Below are positions 45,540 to 55,618 of a stretch of 64,000 nt of DNA, piece after piece. This DNA is from Marinobacter sp. S6332 (GTDB lineage Bacteria > Pseudomonadota > Gammaproteobacteria > Pseudomonadales > Oleiphilaceae): positions 1 to 64,000 of the forward strand of contig NZ_JALKAP010000009.1 of NCBI RefSeq assembly GCF_023016045.1. Reading direction: 5' to 3'. The position numbers and the translations under genes were made by a program. Under the pieces are notes generated by a model. It searched no databases. It had not been told where the DNA came from and saw only the letters and a program-made list of their open reading frames with translations. Numbering within the stretch: the stretch's first letter is position 1; each line of letters opens with the position of its first letter.

Positions 45540-46724
45540 ATGGTGAACCGCTCTATTACGGTGCTGGGAGCTACCGGTTCAATCGGGCTCTCCACTTTGG
45601 ATGTTATCCGCCGTCACCCGGAGCGATTTTCTGTTTACGCTCTAACCGCCGGTACCCGTGCCGAAGAGCTTGCAACGCTATGCCGTGAATTTCATCCGAA
45701 AGTTGCGGTGATGGCAGATGCAACAGCCGCAAAAAAATTGACTGAATTGCTTTCAGACCTACCGGATATATCTGTTTTGAGTGGTGAGGCGGGGCTTTGT
45801 GAGGCAGCTTCCGCCCCGAGCGCCTGTACCGTAATGGCGGCGATCGTTGGAGCGGCGGGGCTGGCGCCGACATTAGCCGCCGTGCGCGCTAGTAAACGGG
45901 TGTTGTTGGCCAACAAAGAAGCGCTGGTTATGTCCGGTCAGCTTTTTATGGATGCGGTATCTGCCTCTGGGGCAGAGTTGTTGCCCATAGATTCTGAGCA
46001 CAATGCAATCTTCCAGTGCTTGCCAGCAGATAAAATACGCGACCCTGAAGGCGCGGGCATTACCCGAATTCTTCTTACAGCGTCCGGAGGTCCATTCCGA
46101 CAGCACAGTACGGAAGATCTAAGGTCGGTTACGCCAGCTCAGGCCTGTGCCCATCCGAATTGGTCTATGGGCCAAAAAATTTCTGTGGACTCGGCCACCT
46201 TGATGAATAAGGGCCTTGAGCTGATTGAAGCCTGTTGGTTGTTCAACACCACGCCAGAGCGCATCGAAGTTCACGTACATCCAGAGAGCATTATTCACTC
46301 CATGGTAGAGTATGCCGACGGTTCGGTGTTGGCTCAGCTCGGCAGCCCTGACATGCGCACGCCCATTGCCAACGGTTTGGCCTGGCCCGAGCGTATTGAT
46401 GCGGGTGTTGCCCCCTTGGATCTTTTTTCAATCGGGCGGTTTCATTTTGAACGGCCGGATTTGTTGCGATTCCCCTGCCTGCGCCTAGCGGCAGAGGCAT
46501 TTCAGTTGGGTGGAACCGCGCCCGCAGTGCTTAACGCTGCAAATGAAGTTGCGGTAGGTGAGTTCCTCAAGGGGAATCTCGCGTTTACGGACATTCCGGT
46601 TGTCATTGAGCGAACACTAGCTGCAACCCCCGTGGTGCCAGCAGACAGTTTTGATACCATCTTTGCGAAGAACTCAGAAGCACGGCAGCGGGCTCGGGAA
46701 CAGATTGGCCTGTTAACTGTCTGA
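45540..46724 (+). CDS. dxr: 1-deoxy-D-xylulose 5-phosphate reductoisomerase
   Basis: About 394 residues; the second enzyme of the MEP isoprenoid pathway, using NADPH. The N terminus has the Rossmann [15 protein letters not shown]; metal and substrate motifs are [30 protein letters not shown] and [14 protein letters not shown]. It may start at GTG 45534, overlapping the cdsA stop. A sigma-E-like promoter lies in its last codons. Confidence 0.96.
   Translation: MVNRSITVLGATGSIGLSTLDVIRRHPERFSVYALTAGTRAEELATLCREFHPKVAVMADATAAKKLTELLSDLPDISVLSGEAGLCEAASAPSACTVMAAIVGAAGLAPTLAAVRASKRVLLANKEALVMSGQLFMDAVSASGAELLPIDSEHNAIFQCLPADKIRDPEGAGITRILLTASGGPFRQHSTEDLRSVTPAQACAHPNWSMGQKISVDSATLMNKGLELIEACWLFNTTPERIEVHVHPESIIHSMVEYADGSVLAQLGSPDMRTPIANGLAWPERIDAGVAPLDLFSIGRFHFERPDLLRFPCLRLAAEAFQLGGTAPAVLNAANEVAVGEFLKGNLAFTDIPVVIERTLAATPVVPADSFDTIFAKNSEARQRAREQIGLLTV
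46698..46724 (+). promoter_or_regulatory. Candidate sigma-E promoter for rseP-bamA-skp
   Basis: GAACAG (46698-46703), a 16-base spacer, then TCTGA (46720-46724) matches the sigma-E consensus GAACTT-N16-TCTGA in 9 of 11 positions at the exact spacing. It lies at the end of dxr, 47 bases before rseP. In E. coli the rseP-bamA-skp-lpxD region is sigma-E regulated, which supports the reading. Confidence 0.5.
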
Positions 46725-46771
46725 AATAACTTAGAGATTTTCGCCAGATTGGCGTTTACACCGGGAATGTT

Positions 46772-48121
46772 ATGCAGATTATTCAAACCGTACTTGCTCT
46801 CGCGCTTACTCTGGGGATACTCGTTACCCTGCATGAGTACGGCCATTTTTGGGTGGCGCGTCGCTGTGGCGTGAAAGTGCTACGCTTTTCCGTGGGCTTC
46901 GGTAAACCCTTGTTCTCTTGGTACGACCGCCACGGAACTGAGTTTGCAATAGCAGCTATCCCATTGGGTGGCTATGTTAAAATGTTGGACGAGCGAGAGG
47001 GACCTGTTCCCGAAGAGCTCAGAGATCAAGCCTTTACCTCAAAACCGCCGTCTCAGCGGATCGCGATTGCAGCCGCAGGCCCGATAGCCAACTTCCTGTT
47101 TGCTATTTTCGCCTATTGGTTGCTTAGCGTTGTGGGTGTTACCCACGTCGCGCCGATTGTAGGCGATGTGGCGGTAAACAGTGTCGCCAGCAATTCCGGC
47201 TTGCAGGAAGGCATGGAAATCCATGCAATTGATGGTCACCGTGTGAGCTCGTGGCGCGATGTAAACATGCGCATTCTTGAGCGTGCCGGGGAGCAGGGTT
47301 TGATAACCTTGGATGTCTCCAGTTCAGGCGCCCGCGGAACATTGAGTGGCGAGCTTGGTGGCTGGAGTCTGAGTGATGAAACACCGAACCCACTCGGTGA
47401 GTTTGGCATTACGCCCTGGCGACCAGACGTACCTGCCATACTTGGCCAGATTGCTGACGGTGGCCGCGCCCAGGCGGCAGGTCTTCAGTCGGGAGATCGC
47501 GTAATTGCGGTCAACGGTGAGCCGGTGGGCAATTGGTTTGAGCTGGTTGATATTGTTCGTAACGCACCAGAGCAATCGCTCGATCTTACCATCGAGCGTG
47601 CCGGGGCCGAGCGATCTGTTCGAATTACACCAGCGGAAAAAGTGCAAGACAACGGCGAGACAATGGGATTTGTAGGTGTGGGCGTTCAGCCGGTCTCATG
47701 GCCAGATAGTGTCATGCGGGAAGTCCGCTATGGTCCCTTGGCGGCGATCCCCATTGCGCTGGATGAAACCTGGGCTGATACCCGCCTTACGCTTGTCGCG
47801 ATCAAAAAAATGATTACAGGGCTGCTTTCACCCAGTAACCTCAGCGGCCCAATTACAATTGCCCGTGTAGCTGAAGCCAGTGTTAGTTCCGGATTTGAAG
47901 ATTTCGTTCGTTTTCTGGCTTACCTAAGCGTCAGTTTGGGAATCCTGAACCTGTTACCAGTTCCTGTGCTGGATGGTGGTCATATTGTGTATTACACCAT
48001 CGAAGCCATCCGCAAAAAACCGGTATCAGATGCCGTTCAGGAGCTTGGGTTACGAATTGGTATGGCAATGATTCTTACATTAATGGTGTTTGCTCTTTAC
48101 AACGACCTGATGCGGTTGTGA
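46772..48121 (+). CDS. rseP: Site-2 protease RseP
   Basis: A 449-residue intramembrane zinc protease. HEYGH at about residue 22 binds zinc with the Asp in VLDGGHIVYY near residue 400; four TM helices and two PDZ domains (about 115-185 and 210-285) fit RseP. It cleaves anti-sigma factor RseA after DegS, releasing sigma-E. Immediately upstream of bamA. Confidence 0.96.
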   Translation: MQIIQTVLALALTLGILVTLHEYGHFWVARRCGVKVLRFSVGFGKPLFSWYDRHGTEFAIAAIPLGGYVKMLDEREGPVPEELRDQAFTSKPPSQRIAIAAAGPIANFLFAIFAYWLLSVVGVTHVAPIVGDVAVNSVASNSGLQEGMEIHAIDGHRVSSWRDVNMRILERAGEQGLITLDVSSSGARGTLSGELGGWSLSDETPNPLGEFGITPWRPDVPAILGQIADGGRAQAAGLQSGDRVIAVNGEPVGNWFELVDIVRNAPEQSLDLTIERAGAERSVRITPAEKVQDNGETMGFVGVGVQPVSWPDSVMREVRYGPLAAIPIALDETWADTRLTLVAIKKMITGLLSPSNLSGPITIARVAEASVSSGFEDFVRFLAYLSVSLGILNLLPVPVLDGGHIVYYTIEAIRKKPVSDAVQELGLRIGMAMILTLMVFALYNDLMRL

Positions 48122-48165
48122 GAATTGCGGGCTCCTTACGCGCATTAACCAGGCGAAATAATTGA

Positions 48166-50484
48166 ATGAGACGTTCTCTTCTAGGTTTAGCCGTTGGCCT
48201 CGTTGTTGCCGCAACCGGCATGACGCCAGCATTTGCAGATGAATTTACGGTTGCAGACATTGAAGTGGAAGGCTTGCAGCGTGTTTCTGCGGGTACTGTG
48301 TTTTCTGCTTTTCCCGTTAACATTGGCGAGCAGATGGACGAAGCCGAACTGGCCGATGCGATTAAATCACTGTTTCGGACAGGCCTGTTCACCGACATAG
48401 AAGCTAGCCGCGACGCTGGCATTCTGATCCTCACCGTGCGGGAACGGCCTTCGATTACGTCAATCGACATTGAAGGCAACAAGAACATAGAGACCGATAT
48501 GCTCATGGATGCTTTGGCTGGCGCCGGGCTTCAGGAAGGGCAGGTGTTCCGCCGTGCAACACTGGAACGGTTAGAGCTGGAGATCTTACGCTCGTACATC
48601 GGGCAAGGGCGCTACAACGCCCGAGTCAAAGCAACAGCTGAGGTGCTGCCGCGTAACCGTGTGGCCATTCGTCTAGACATTAACGAAGGTACCGTGGCTG
48701 CTATCCAGCATATCAACTTGGTCGGAAACCGGGAGTTTAGTGACGAGGAGCTACGCGACCTGTTCGAGCTGCGTACCACCAGTTGGTGGAATTCCCTCAC
48801 AAATTCAGACAAATACGCGCGGGAACGCTTGAGCGGTGATCTCGAAACCTTGCGTTCGTTTTATCTCGACCGTGGTTATCTGGACTTCAATGTAGAATCC
48901 AGTCAGGTTTCTATCTCGCCAGATAAGCAACAGGTCTTTATTGCGATCGCATTGAATGAAGGACCGCAATACACGATTTCAGATATAAAGCTGCGCGGCA
49001 ATCTCATTGTTGATGAAGAAGAGTTGCGTGAGCTGATTCCTGTGGATGCGGGCGATGTATTCTCCCGTGCCCGTATGACGGCGATTTCAGAGACGCTGGC
49101 CTTTCGGCTGGGCAAAGAGGGTTATGCCTTTGCCAACGTAAATGCCGTGCCGGAGCCCGGCCCCAACAACACAGCAGCCGTTACGTTTTATCTTGAACCC
49201 GGAAAGCGGGCCTACGTTCGTAGGATTAATTTTGACGGTAACGTATCCACCCGAGACGATGTGTTGCGTCAGGAAATGACGCAGATGGAAGGCGGTATTG
49301 CCTCATCGGACCGCATAGAGTTCTCCAAAACCCGCCTAGAACGGCTTGGTTTTTTTAAGACCGTGAATGTGGACACGGTACCGGTACCCGGAACCGATGA
49401 CCTTGTAGATGTGAATTACTCAATTGAAGAGCAGCCGACAGGGAGCCTTTCGGCATCTATAGGTTTCTCTCAGGATTCAGGCATTATTCTTGGTGCGAAC
49501 GTATCAGAAAACAACTTTTTTGGTACAGGTAAGCGGGTATCCTTTGGCGTAAACGCCAGTGACTCGGTCAAAAGCGCCAATATTTCTTACATGGATCCTT
49601 ACTATACTGTCGATGGAGTGAGCCGAGGTTTCAGTGTGTTCGCCAGAGAGACGGATTTTGAGCAAGAGGATATTTCTTCCTACTTGCTCGACGAGTACGG
49701 TGGCCGTGTCACCTTTGGTTATCCGACCGACAACATTACTAGGCTGAACTTCGGGTTGGGCTATACGCTTTCCAAGCTGAAGGGCGGCGTGTTCACCTCG
49801 CAGGAAGTCACGAATTTTATCGACGAAGAAGGCGACTCCTTCAATAACTTTTTCCTCTTTGGTAGTTGGCGTCGTAGCACCTTAAACCGGGGCGTTCTGC
49901 CAACAGACGGCTATAGCCATTCACTGTCTGTTGATGTGGCCGTGCCGGGTAGTGACCTTACGTTTTATAAGGCCACCCATAAAACCGACTTCTACTTCCC
50001 GATCACAGACAACAATCGCTGGGTTGTGCGCACAAGAACGGAAGTAGGCTATGGCAATGGCTACGGTGATCGTTCACTTATGCCGTTTTACGAGCACTTT
50101 TATGCGGGCGGCTATGGCTCGGTTCGAGGCTATCGAGCTAACTCGCTGGGGCAGCGTGCTACCAACGCCCCCAACGATTTTTCGGATCCGGATCCTTTTG
50201 GTGGTAACCTCCTGACAGAAGGTTCTCTAGAGCTGATTTTCCCGACGCCGTTTGCCGGTGACAGTCGCTCCATGCGCACCGCATTCTTTATAGATGCAGG
50301 GCAAGTGTTTGACCCGGATCGCGGGTTCGAACCTGAACTCGAGGAGCTACGACTTTCTGCAGGTGTCGGGTTCCAGTGGATTACGGCGGTAGGCCCGCTG
50401 GCATTCAGCCTTGCCAAACCGCTGAACGATGAGCCTGGAGATGATACACAGGTATTCCAGTTCTCGCTTGGCCAGACATTCTGA
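48166..50484 (+). CDS. bamA: Outer membrane assembly factor BamA
   Basis: A 772-residue Omp85 protein. A signal peptide (cleaved at about AFA-DE) precedes five POTRA domains (about 23-420) and a 16-strand barrel. The barrel signature VRGYRANSLG, found in loop 6, is present, and the protein ends in Phe (FSLGQTF) as expected for outer-membrane insertion. It inserts beta-barrel proteins in the outer membrane. Confidence 0.97.
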   Translation: MRRSLLGLAVGLVVAATGMTPAFADEFTVADIEVEGLQRVSAGTVFSAFPVNIGEQMDEAELADAIKSLFRTGLFTDIEASRDAGILILTVRERPSITSIDIEGNKNIETDMLMDALAGAGLQEGQVFRRATLERLELEILRSYIGQGRYNARVKATAEVLPRNRVAIRLDINEGTVAAIQHINLVGNREFSDEELRDLFELRTTSWWNSLTNSDKYARERLSGDLETLRSFYLDRGYLDFNVESSQVSISPDKQQVFIAIALNEGPQYTISDIKLRGNLIVDEEELRELIPVDAGDVFSRARMTAISETLAFRLGKEGYAFANVNAVPEPGPNNTAAVTFYLEPGKRAYVRRINFDGNVSTRDDVLRQEMTQMEGGIASSDRIEFSKTRLERLGFFKTVNVDTVPVPGTDDLVDVNYSIEEQPTGSLSASIGFSQDSGIILGANVSENNFFGTGKRVSFGVNASDSVKSANISYMDPYYTVDGVSRGFSVFARETDFEQEDISSYLLDEYGGRVTFGYPTDNITRLNFGLGYTLSKLKGGVFTSQEVTNFIDEEGDSFNNFFLFGSWRRSTLNRGVLPTDGYSHSLSVDVAVPGSDLTFYKATHKTDFYFPITDNNRWVVRTRTEVGYGNGYGDRSLMPFYEHFYAGGYGSVRGYRANSLGQRATNAPNDFSDPDPFGGNLLTEGSLELIFPTPFAGDSRSMRTAFFIDAGQVFDPDRGFEPELEELRLSAGVGFQWITAVGPLAFSLAKPLNDEPGDDTQVFQFSLGQTF

Positions 50485-50547
50485 TTCCTCGGCATTCAGA
50501 TTAAGCATTACGAGAAATAAAAACGAACGATACACAGGAGACCCAAC

Positions 50548-51042
50548 ATGTTCAGAACCCTATTGATGTTTGTAGCCGCCACTGCGCTGGCGTTGCCCGC
50601 TGTAGCAGATACTCGAATCGGTGTGGTAGATCTTCGCCAAGCCTTGTTTTCGTCGAACGATGCCAAATCATTCAGCGAAAACATGCAGAAAGATTTTGCG
50701 GGTGATGAGCAAAAAGTGCGCGAAGCTCAAGAAGCAGCACGCAGTTTGAAAGAGCGTTTGGAAAAAGACGGCGCCATGATGAACGATAGCGAGCGCAACA
50801 AGCTAGCCGGGGAGTTTCAAGAGAAGGTAAAAGAGTTCAATTTCCTCAAACAACGTCTCGATACGACTGTTAATCAGCGCAAGCAAGCGTTTCTGGAAGA
50901 GGCTCGCCCGGAAGTGGATGCGGCCGTTAAAGAATTGTTGGAAGAAAACGACCTTGACCTGATTCTTCCGAGCGAAGCGGTTGTTTACGTGAAGCCGGAT
51001 ATGAACCTAACACCGCAGCTTCTGGAAAAGCTTAACCGTTAA
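50548..51042 (+). CDS. skp: OmpH/Skp family periplasmic chaperone
   Basis: A 164-residue protein with a signal peptide (cleavage after AVA) and a long coiled coil, about residues 35-130. Skp trimers hold unfolded outer-membrane proteins in transit to BamA. CAGGAG precedes the ATG. The conserved C-terminal segment DLILPSEAVVYV supports the family. Confidence 0.92.
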   Translation: MFRTLLMFVAATALALPAVADTRIGVVDLRQALFSSNDAKSFSENMQKDFAGDEQKVREAQEAARSLKERLEKDGAMMNDSERNKLAGEFQEKVKEFNFLKQRLDTTVNQRKQAFLEEARPEVDAAVKELLEENDLDLILPSEAVVYVKPDMNLTPQLLEKLNR

Positions 51043-51090
51043 TTCTTGCCGGAGAGCCTTTGGGCTCGCTAGCGTGTTGTGGAGCGCGTG

Positions 51091-52116
51091 ATGACAGTAA
51101 AGTCTTACCGGCTTGGAGAGATTGCAAATGCGTTAGGGGCAGAGCTTCGTGGCGATCCCGACGTTATGGTTTCAGGCCTCGCAACGCTTCAGGCTGCGGG
51201 CTCGGGCCAGCTCAGCTTTCTGGCAAATCCTGCCTATGCCAAGCATTTAGCAGACACCCAAGCGGCAGCGGTCATTCTATCGCCTGCCGCTGCGGATAAC
51301 TGTCCGACCAACGTCCTCTTACTTGAAAATCCGTACCTAGGCTATGCTCAACTGAGTCACTGGTTCGACCCTACGCCCGTTGCGCCGCAGGGAGTTCACC
51401 CTTCGGCCGTGGTTGATCCCGGTGCATCCGTGGCTGCCAGTGCTAGTATAGGGCCAAATGCCGTGATTGAAGCGGGTGTGGTTATCGGGGAGCAGGTTGT
51501 TATCGGTGCGGGGAGCGTGGTTGGTGCGCGCACCAGTATTGGTTCCGGCTCCATTATAAGGTCTAGAGTTAGCCTCGCCCATGATGTGGTGGTGGGTCAG
51601 CGCTGCCACATTCTAAGTGGCGCAGTGATTGGCTCTGATGGCTTTGGCTTTGCGAATGAAAAGGGCCAATGGCACAGAATTGCCCAGCTTGGCCGTGTGA
51701 TCCTTGGTGATGACGTGGAGGTTGGTGCAAACACAACGATTGACCGTGGCGCTCTGGATGACACAGTTATAGGTAACGGCGTTAAACTGGATAACCTAAT
51801 ACAGATCGCTCACAACGTCCGCATTGGTGACCATTGCGCCATGGCTGCAATGGTTGGGATTGCGGGCAGTACAAAGATTGGCAGCCACTGTGTATTTGGT
51901 GGAGCTTCCGGAGTAGCTGGCCATCTGGAAATTGCAAATCAGGTGCACCTTACCGGCATGACTCTAGTAACCGGAGATATCCGGGAGTCAGGGGTCTATT
52001 CCTCCGGCACCAGTGCAGATACGAATCGGCAATGGCGCAAAAACGCTGTACGTTTCCGTCAGCTTGATGCTCTGGCACGGCGTGTTAAAGAGCTGGAAAA
52101 GAAAACAGAGGGCTGA
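51091..52116 (+). CDS. lpxD: UDP-3-O-acylglucosamine N-acyltransferase
   Basis: A 341-residue left-handed beta-helix enzyme adding the second acyl chain in lipid A synthesis. The ATG at 51091 is preferred to the GTG at 51079. The uridine-binding N-terminal domain has [15 protein letters not shown]; the helix contains [13 protein letters not shown] and the catalytic His in [12 protein letters not shown]. Confidence 0.95.
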   Translation: MTVKSYRLGEIANALGAELRGDPDVMVSGLATLQAAGSGQLSFLANPAYAKHLADTQAAAVILSPAAADNCPTNVLLLENPYLGYAQLSHWFDPTPVAPQGVHPSAVVDPGASVAASASIGPNAVIEAGVVIGEQVVIGAGSVVGARTSIGSGSIIRSRVSLAHDVVVGQRCHILSGAVIGSDGFGFANEKGQWHRIAQLGRVILGDDVEVGANTTIDRGALDDTVIGNGVKLDNLIQIAHNVRIGDHCAMAAMVGIAGSTKIGSHCVFGGASGVAGHLEIANQVHLTGMTLVTGDIRESGVYSSGTSADTNRQWRKNAVRFRQLDALARRVKELEKKTEG

Positions 52117-52127
52117 GGCCGATTACG

Positions 52128-52565
52128 ATGATGTATATTGATGAAATAATGGAACACCTGCCGCACCGTTATCCGTTTTTATTGGTGGATCGGGTTACCG
52201 AAATTGAAAAGTCCAAGTCAATTAAGGGCTACAAAAACGTTTCATTTAACGAGCCGTTTTTTACCGGCCATTTTCCCGATAATCCGATCATGCCAGGTGT
52301 GCTAATTATTGAAGCCATGGCACAGCTTTCTGGCATTCTCGGTTTTGTGACAGTGGGGCGGAAACCTTCTGACGGGCTGGTACAATACTTGGCAGGTACC
52401 AGTAAGGCGCGTTTCAAGCGCCCTGTGTTACCCGGGGATCGGCTCTGTATGGAGTCGGTGATTGTCTCGGAAAAACGTGGTATCTGGAAATTCGATTGTC
52501 GCGCACTGGTCGATGGTGAGATTGTTTGTGTGGCAGAGATACTGACCGCTGAGAGAGAAGTGTAA
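52128..52565 (+). CDS. fabZ: 3-hydroxyacyl-ACP dehydratase FabZ
   Basis: A 145-residue hotdog-fold dehydratase of fatty-acid synthesis. [13 protein letters not shown] and the catalytic His/Glu in [19 protein letters not shown] are seen. Its stop overlaps the lpxA start (TAATG). ATG 52131 is an alternative start. Confidence 0.96.
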   Translation: MMYIDEIMEHLPHRYPFLLVDRVTEIEKSKSIKGYKNVSFNEPFFTGHFPDNPIMPGVLIIEAMAQLSGILGFVTVGRKPSDGLVQYLAGTSKARFKRPVLPGDRLCMESVIVSEKRGIWKFDCRALVDGEIVCVAEILTAEREV

Positions 52566-53356
52566 TGGCGACTAATGATTGGTCGGGTGTCCATCCTCAA
52601 GCGATTGTAGATCCATCAGCCAAACTCGCGGATAACGTAACGGTTGGCCCTTGGAGCTACATTGGCCCGAACGTTGAAATTGGCGAAGGCACAGAGATTC
52701 TTTCCCACGTGGTTGTGAAAGGCCCAACAGTCATTGGCCGTAACAACCGTATTTTTCAGTTTTGCAGCGTTGGTGAAGAGTGCCAAGACAAAAAATATGC
52801 CGGGGAGCCGACCACGCTTATCATTGGCGATAACAACACGATTCGTGAAAACTGCACTATTCACCGTGGCACAGTTCAGGATCAGGGTGAAACTCGAATA
52901 GGCAGTAATAATCTGCTTATGGCCTATGTGCATGTGGCCCACGACTGCGTGATCGGTAACGACACAATTCTTGCAAACTGCGCAACACTCGCAGGCCATG
53001 TGTCTGTAGGTGACCATGCCATTCTGGGCGGCGGCACTATGGTTCACCAGTTCTGCCATATAGGGCCGCACAGTATGGCTGCTGGCGGCAGTATCGTACT
53101 AAAGGATATTCCCGCTTATGTTATGGCGGCGGGTCAGTCTGCGGAGCCTCACGGCATGAACGTCGAAGGCCTCAAGCGTCGTGGATTCGATAAAGAGGTG
53201 TTGATGACCCTGCGCCGAGCTTACAAGGTCATTTACCGTCAGGGCCTGACAACTGAACAGGCCGTCGAAAAGCTGGAAGAGGCATACTCCGAGGCGCCCG
53301 AAGTGCGCGTGTTGATCGACTCTCTGCGCGGAGCTCATCGCGGGATTATTCGCTGA
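52565..53356 (+). CDS. lpxA: UDP-N-acetylglucosamine acyltransferase
   Basis: A 263-residue left-handed beta-helix enzyme, the first step of lipid A synthesis. HPQAIVDPSAKLADNVTVGP starts the hexapeptide repeats; the catalytic His lies in LMAYVHVAHDCVIGN. The C-terminal helical domain (GLKRRGFDKEVLMTLRRAY) is typical. Overlaps fabZ by one base. Confidence 0.97.
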   Translation: MATNDWSGVHPQAIVDPSAKLADNVTVGPWSYIGPNVEIGEGTEILSHVVVKGPTVIGRNNRIFQFCSVGEECQDKKYAGEPTTLIIGDNNTIRENCTIHRGTVQDQGETRIGSNNLLMAYVHVAHDCVIGNDTILANCATLAGHVSVGDHAILGGGTMVHQFCHIGPHSMAAGGSIVLKDIPAYVMAAGQSAEPHGMNVEGLKRRGFDKEVLMTLRRAYKVIYRQGLTTEQAVEKLEEAYSEAPEVRVLIDSLRGAHRGIIR

Positions 53357-53376
53357 GCGGGCAGGAGCCTTTTTGG

Positions 53377-54558
53377 ATGGACCATCCCCAAGCTGCGGTT
53401 GTAAGTGAGCGCAGAACGACCTTTGGAATCATTGCCGGTGAGGCGTCAGGAGATATTCTGGGCGCCGGTCTGATTCGTTCACTTCGCAAGCGCTATCCAA
53501 ACGCGCGTTTTGTCGGTATTGGCGGCGATGAAATGATCGCAGAAGGCTTCCACTCTCTGGTTCCTATGGAACGTCTTTCCGTTATGGGGCTGGTGGAAGT
53601 TCTAGGGCGTATCCGAGAACTTTTTAGTATCCGTGCTCGCCTCCTGAGCTATTTCTTTGCCACGCCCCCGGATGTAGTGATTGGCATTGATTCCCCGGAT
53701 TTTACCCTGGCCATTGAACGGCGCTGCCGCGAAGCAGGCATCCCCTCAGTTCATTATGTGAGCCCCTCTGTTTGGGCATGGCGTCAAAAGCGCATCTTCA
53801 AAATCGCCAAGTCCGTGGACTTGATGCTCACCTTGTTGCCCTTTGAAGCCCAGTTTTATGAGGAACATCAGGTGCCAGTCGCCTTTGTGGGGCATCCTCT
53901 TGCAGATCGCATCCCGCTGGTTCCCGAGACAGGTAGAGCCCGTGAAGAGCTTGGGCTAGATGAAAGCGCCCCTTTGCTGGCGATATTGCCCGGTAGCAGA
54001 GCCGGCGAGGTTGAGCGGCTTGGCACTTTGTTTTTGGAAGCTGCGCGCTGGATACAAGCCAAGCGGGCGGATATGCAGTTGGTTATACCCTGTGTTAATC
54101 GCGAGCGTGAACAACAAGTTCGCGATCTTATCGAAGCGCTGGATGTAAAGTTGCAGGTGACTATTGTAAGAGGTCGATCCAGAGAAGTGATGGCCGCCTC
54201 TGATGTTGTTTTGTTAGCCTCAGGAACCGCGACTCTTGAAGCGATGTTGCTGAAAAAACCCATGGTTGTGGGTTATCGCTTGAGCAACGTAAGCTGGGCA
54301 CTGCTTTCTCGGTTAGTGAAAGTGCCTCACGTTTCCTTGCCCAATCTGTTGGCGAAGCAACCTCTGGTTCCCGAGCTGTTGCAGGATGAAGCGACGCCAG
54401 AATCACTTGGTGCAGCAGTTCTGGAGCGTATGGAAGACCAACAAGAGCGGGATAGGCTGATACACGCCTTCACGGAACTTCATCACACATTGAGGCAGGA
54501 TGCCGATGAGAAAGCTGCTCAAGCCATTTCCATGCTACTTAAAGAGCGAACAGACTGA
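53377..54558 (+). CDS. lpxB: Lipid-A-disaccharide synthase
   Basis: A 393-residue GT19 glycosyltransferase joining lipid X and UDP-diacylglucosamine. Motifs are IIAGEASGDILGAGLIRSL, DSPDFTL, HYVSPSVWAWRQKR and LPGSRAGEVERL. AGGAG precedes the ATG. Confidence 0.96.
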   Translation: MDHPQAAVVSERRTTFGIIAGEASGDILGAGLIRSLRKRYPNARFVGIGGDEMIAEGFHSLVPMERLSVMGLVEVLGRIRELFSIRARLLSYFFATPPDVVIGIDSPDFTLAIERRCREAGIPSVHYVSPSVWAWRQKRIFKIAKSVDLMLTLLPFEAQFYEEHQVPVAFVGHPLADRIPLVPETGRAREELGLDESAPLLAILPGSRAGEVERLGTLFLEAARWIQAKRADMQLVIPCVNREREQQVRDLIEALDVKLQVTIVRGRSREVMAASDVVLLASGTATLEAMLLKKPMVVGYRLSNVSWALLSRLVKVPHVSLPNLLAKQPLVPELLQDEATPESLGAAVLERMEDQQERDRLIHAFTELHHTLRQDADEKAAQAISMLLKERTD

Positions 54559-55248
54559 GTGGCCCGGGCACTCGTATTGCCACCGTTCGAGTGTGCCTAC
54601 CAGGGTCGACTTCTGGCCGGTGTAGATGAAGTAGGGCGTGGCCCGCTCATAGGTGCGGTAGTTACCGCTGCGGTAATTCTCAACCCTGATCGGCCCATTG
54701 CAGGGCTGGCGGACTCGAAAAAACTCACAGAAAAAAAACGCAATGCGCTGTATGACGAGATCATCGAGCATGCGACTGCCTGGTGTTTAGGCCGCTGTGA
54801 AGCTCATGAGATAGATCAGATCAACATCTATCAGGCCACGATGATTGCAATGGAGCGCGCCGTAGCCGGTCTAAGCGTTGCACCGGAATATGTCTTGGTA
54901 GACGGCAACAAATGCCCGAAGTGGCACTGGCCCTCAGAACCCGTGATAAAAGGCGATAGCCGGGTAGAGGCAATCAGCGCCGCGTCAATACTCGCCAAAG
55001 TGACCCGGGACCGGGAGATGGCGGAGATGGAAGAAAAGTACCCGGGTTATGGCCTTGCCAAACACAAAGGCTATCCGACGCCTGTACACATGGAAGCTCT
55101 ATTCAGATTGGGTGTGACACCAGAGCATAGGAAATCATTTCGGCCAGTCCAGGAAGCGATGGAGCAGGTGGGTTTCTTTAAAGAGCCAGCATCGCCAGCG
55201 GCAGATAACCTCCACTATCCAACCGACCTCTTTGAAAACAGTGATTGA
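54559..55248 (+). CDS. rnhB: Ribonuclease HII
   Basis: A 229-residue enzyme that removes ribonucleotides from DNA and RNA-DNA hybrids. The acidic motif [12 protein letters not shown] and the later [20 protein letters not shown] and [14 protein letters not shown] stretches are characteristic. The GTG start directly follows the lpxB stop (TGAGTG). The tRNA-fMet promoter overlaps its end. Confidence 0.96.
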   Translation: MARALVLPPFECAYQGRLLAGVDEVGRGPLIGAVVTAAVILNPDRPIAGLADSKKLTEKKRNALYDEIIEHATAWCLGRCEAHEIDQINIYQATMIAMERAVAGLSVAPEYVLVDGNKCPKWHWPSEPVIKGDSRVEAISAASILAKVTRDREMAEMEEKYPGYGLAKHKGYPTPVHMEALFRLGVTPEHRKSFRPVQEAMEQVGFFKEPASPAADNLHYPTDLFENSD

Positions 55249-55273
55249 CAACACCCTCTGGAATCCTTAGTAT
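55245..55273 (+). promoter_or_regulatory. Promoter of initiator tRNA-Met
   Basis: Perfect -35 TTGACA (55245-55250), 17-base spacer, -10 TAGTAT (55268-55273), followed by a GC-rich discriminator (ACGCGC) typical of stable-RNA promoters under stringent control. It overlaps the rnhB stop. Confidence 0.75.
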
Positions 55274-55315
55274 ACGCGCACGTTGATCGGGGCAGCCCGG
55301 CAACAAACAGTTTGA

Positions 55316-55392
<77 letters not shown>

Positions 55393-55397
55393 TCTTT

Positions 55398-55434
55398 AAA
55401 GGCAAATCAGTAATTTACTGGTTTGCCTTTTTTT
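55398..55434 (+). terminator. tRNA-fMet terminator
   Basis: AAAGGCAAATCAGTA and TACTGGTTTGCCTTT pair with one wobble, followed by a T run. Confidence 0.88.
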
Positions 55435-55618
55435 CTTTCTGCTTTCTGAATGTCCTCTTTGCCCACGCAGCGCCCAATGTTATTTGGGAACTGTGGATTG
55501 CCTCCAAAATCAACCGCAATAGCGTGATCATTAATGTACTAGGTCTGCGGTGCTAAAGTTACGCAAAGTTTATGTTCTGCTCTATACTTAGGCTCACCTA
55601 TTTTCTTTCGGTGTGATT

